From: Sphingobacterium sp. CZ-2
GTDB lineage: Bacteria; Bacteroidota; Bacteroidia; Sphingobacteriales; Sphingobacteriaceae
Length of the DNA: 64,000 nt
Direction of reading: 5' to 3'
Assembly: GCF_004526235.1 (NCBI RefSeq)
Contig: NZ_CP038159.1
Coordinates: 2,294,001-2,358,000, forward strand
Under the pieces are notes generated by a model. That model was not told where the DNA came from and did not search any database. It worked only from the letters and a program-made list of their open reading frames with translations. Below are positions 62,677-64,000 of the stretch, piece after piece. Positions within the stretch are counted from its first letter, which is position 1. Each line of letters starts with the position of its first letter. The translations under genes were made by a program, and so were the position numbers.

Positions 62677-63516
62677 TTATAAAAAATCTAGTGGGCTTGG
62701 GGTCTTTTTCTTATCAATATCTGTGATATGTGTGTAGATCATGGTAGTCTTGATATTCTCATGACCTAGTAATTCCTGAACAATTCGAATATCAATACCG
62801 GACTGAATTAAATGTGTAGCATACGAATGTCGTAAAGTATGGACTGTACCTTCGGTTTTGATTTTAGCCATTGATAATGATTTTTTTAAAATAAGCTGAA
62901 CACTTCTTTCACTATATCGATTTCCTCTTTCTCCTTCAAAAAGATAGTCGCTAGGTTTATAAATTAGATAATATTCGCGTAAAATATCTAGCAACTTATC
63001 AGGTAATGAAACAATTCGGTCTTTGTTTCCTTTGCTTTGGTTGATACGTATCATCTTATCAGATGATCGGATATCTTTTATTTTGAGGTTTAGTAACTCA
63101 CTAAGGCGTAGTCCGCAGCTATATATAGTTGTTAATATGGCCTTATGTTTAATGTTTTCCGTATTATCTAATAGTATTCTGATCTCTTCTTTGGAAAAGA
63201 ATTTTGGCAGTTTGTTTAAATGTCTTTTAGGGTATAAGTAATCAAGTTTAATTTTTTCATTCAGTATCAATTCATAAATTTTCTTAATAGCTCCAACTAA
63301 ACCTTTTTGATAGGAAATACTGATTTTTTCTTTTTGAACTTTTTCATTTATAAAGGATTCTATAATAGTAATTGGTATAGATTCTAAAGAGGGATAATTA
63401 TCAACATATTTGAGAAATAAACGGGCATAATCTTTATATGCTTTAACTGTATTGTTAGCATATCTTTGCGTAGTCAGCTTTTTTTCAAATGTTTTCAGTA
63501 TAGTTTCGTTATCCAT
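62677..63516 (-). CDS. Tyrosine recombinase (XerC/D- or integron-integrase-like)
   Basis: A 279-residue recombinase. The SAM-like N-terminal domain (about 1-85) is followed by a catalytic domain with Arg137 (CGLRLSELL), a Lys in SKGNKDR (about 162), His226 and Arg229 (HTLRHSY), His252 (LLGHENIKT) and Tyr261 (MIYTH). All catalytic residues are present. The C-terminal end KTPSPLDFL is typical of the Bacteroidota integron-integrase-like group. It is not a close match to CTnDOT IntDOT-type integrases by size (about 400). It lies beside the possible element boundary and upstream of a TIR gene. Confidence 0.9.
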   Translation of the reverse strand: MDNETILKTFEKKLTTQRYANNTVKAYKDYARLFLKYVDNYPSLESIPITIIESFINEKVQKEKISISYQKGLVGAIKKIYELILNEKIKLDYLYPKRHLNKLPKFFSKEEIRILLDNTENIKHKAILTTIYSCGLRLSELLNLKIKDIRSSDKMIRINQSKGNKDRIVSLPDKLLDILREYYLIYKPSDYLFEGERGNRYSERSVQLILKKSLSMAKIKTEGTVHTLRHSYATHLIQSGIDIRIVQELLGHENIKTTMIYTHITDIDKKKTPSPLDFL

Positions 63517-63644
63517 ATAGAGATAACGATTTATTCATATCAATTGTTTCGCTTTACGGTATTTAATGTTGTGTCAATGTGTTAAAATATAGTCTGTTAT
63601 ATCGTCTTTGGGTCTGTAAGGCGAAGTGCGTCTATAGAGGCGGA

Positions 63645-63672
63645 TTGGCGAAATTTTTGTATATTAGCTTCG
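63645..63672 (+). promoter_or_regulatory. Candidate promoter of the TIR-domain gene
   Basis: TTG at 63645-63647 and TAGCTTCG at 63665-63672 resemble a -33 TTG and a -7 TAnnTTTG with one mismatch, 17 bp apart, 46 bp before the ATG at 63719. Confidence 0.3.
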
Positions 63673-63718
63673 CTAAAGAATATGTTAACTGCAATATTAA
63701 AAAAACTTACGGATAAAA

Positions 63719-64000
63719 ATGTTTGATAAAGTATTTATAAGCTATGCTAAAGAAGATTATGTATTTGCTGAAAAATTATATGATTTTTTAGCAGAGAATA
63801 ATTTTAAACCTTGGCTAGATAAAAAAAATTTACTTCCTGGTCAAGAATGGGATTTTGAAATTAAAAAAGGTTTACGAGATGCCAATTACGTAATTTTATT
63901 ATTATCAGACAACTCTGTACAAAAAAGAGGTTATGTACAAAGAGAGTTTAAAATTGCATTAAAGTATTATGAAGAAAAATTGGAAGATGATATTTATTTA
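63719..64000 (+). CDS. TIR-domain protein, N-terminal part (cut by window edge)
   Basis: 94 codons are visible, from ATG 63719 to the end of the window. The sequence MFDKVFISYAKEDYVFAEKL, then NNFKPWLDKKNLLPGQEWDF and KGLRDANYVILLLSDNSVQK is a TIR domain of the prokaryotic TIR_2 type. Such domains act as NADases in many anti-phage systems. The rest of the protein, which would define the system, lies beyond the window. It is transcribed divergently from the recombinase. Confidence 0.88.
   Translation, partial: MFDKVFISYAKEDYVFAEKLYDFLAENNFKPWLDKKNLLPGQEWDFEIKKGLRDANYVILLLSDNSVQKRGYVQREFKIALKYYEEKLEDDIYL

Noticed and set aside
1-64000. CRISPR array
   Set aside because: No regularly spaced identical repeats of 24-40 bp were found; the only close repeats are regulatory motifs and IS ends.

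Overview
The window reads as an accessory island of a Bacteroidota bacterium. A Sphingobacteriaceae or Weeksellaceae host (Sphingobacterium, Pedobacter, Chryseobacterium or Elizabethkingia type) is plausible. The evidence is SusC/SusD and TonB-receptor genes, DUF3347/DUF305 copper proteins, TAnnTTTG-type -7 promoter boxes, and CTnDOT-like integrative conjugative element (ICE) genes: RteC, TopB, DUF3945/DUF4099, DUF1896, a giant N6-methylase/helicase and ORF6N proteins. No rRNA, complete tRNA or CRISPR was seen. No relaxase, TraG or other tra genes were seen either, so the transfer module would have to lie outside the window.

Layout. (1) 1-5158: Zn/Cd/Co efflux module made of a CzcC-like tail, CzcB, a Fur-family regulator, a transglutaminase-like protein, a ZntA/CadA-type ATPase and a decayed TonB-receptor scrap. 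(2) 5308-16944: copper/silver island A made of a Cys-rich exported protein, two DUF3347 proteins, an MlpB-like lipoprotein, CusA, CusC, CusB, a haem-binding-domain protein, a truncated thymidine phosphorylase welded to a multicopper-oxidase tail, a terminator and RteC. (3) 16970-18218: an IS256-family element with an 8-bp target duplication and an internally deleted transposase, followed by a Csp-like copper storage protein and a DUF305 lipoprotein. (4) 19623-25922: ICE genes on the minus strand (methylase/helicase, DUF1896, MT-A70 remnant). (5) 26059-28627: arsenic operon with two near-identical ArsR operators. (6) 28701-36659: a mosaic of gene fragments (ORF6N, CzcA, Fur, TonB receptor) around intact CzcC, an HMA-AraC regulator, a CopA ATPase and a copper chaperone. 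(7) 36832-46257: copper island B, a paralogous relative of island A that is intact through the multicopper oxidase and again ends in terminator plus RteC. (8) 46325-55781: two XRE regulators, then a TlpA-like protein, SusC, SusD, two DUF6520 peptides, a MauE/DoxX membrane protein and an AraC regulator. (9) 55921-62050: ICE core on the minus strand (HTH, DUF3945, TopB, ORF6N, and a separate RteC). (10) 62500-64000: an attachment-like or terminator region, a tyrosine recombinase and the start of a TIR-domain protein.

The genes together suggest a multi-metal resistance ICE assembled by repeated recombination. Cytosolic Cu(I)/Zn/Cd would be exported by P-type ATPases and arsenite by Acr3. Periplasmic ions would be handled by RND pumps, the multicopper oxidase and DUF3347/DUF305/MlpB proteins. 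Scars between modules (five fused fragments) record the assembly. The two most interesting signals are a shared promoter-proximal motif (GCCAAAyyCTGCC) in front of four ICE core units, and the DUF6520/TlpA/MauE/SusCD locus, which looks like a dedicated exported-peptide system with its own disulfide chemistry.
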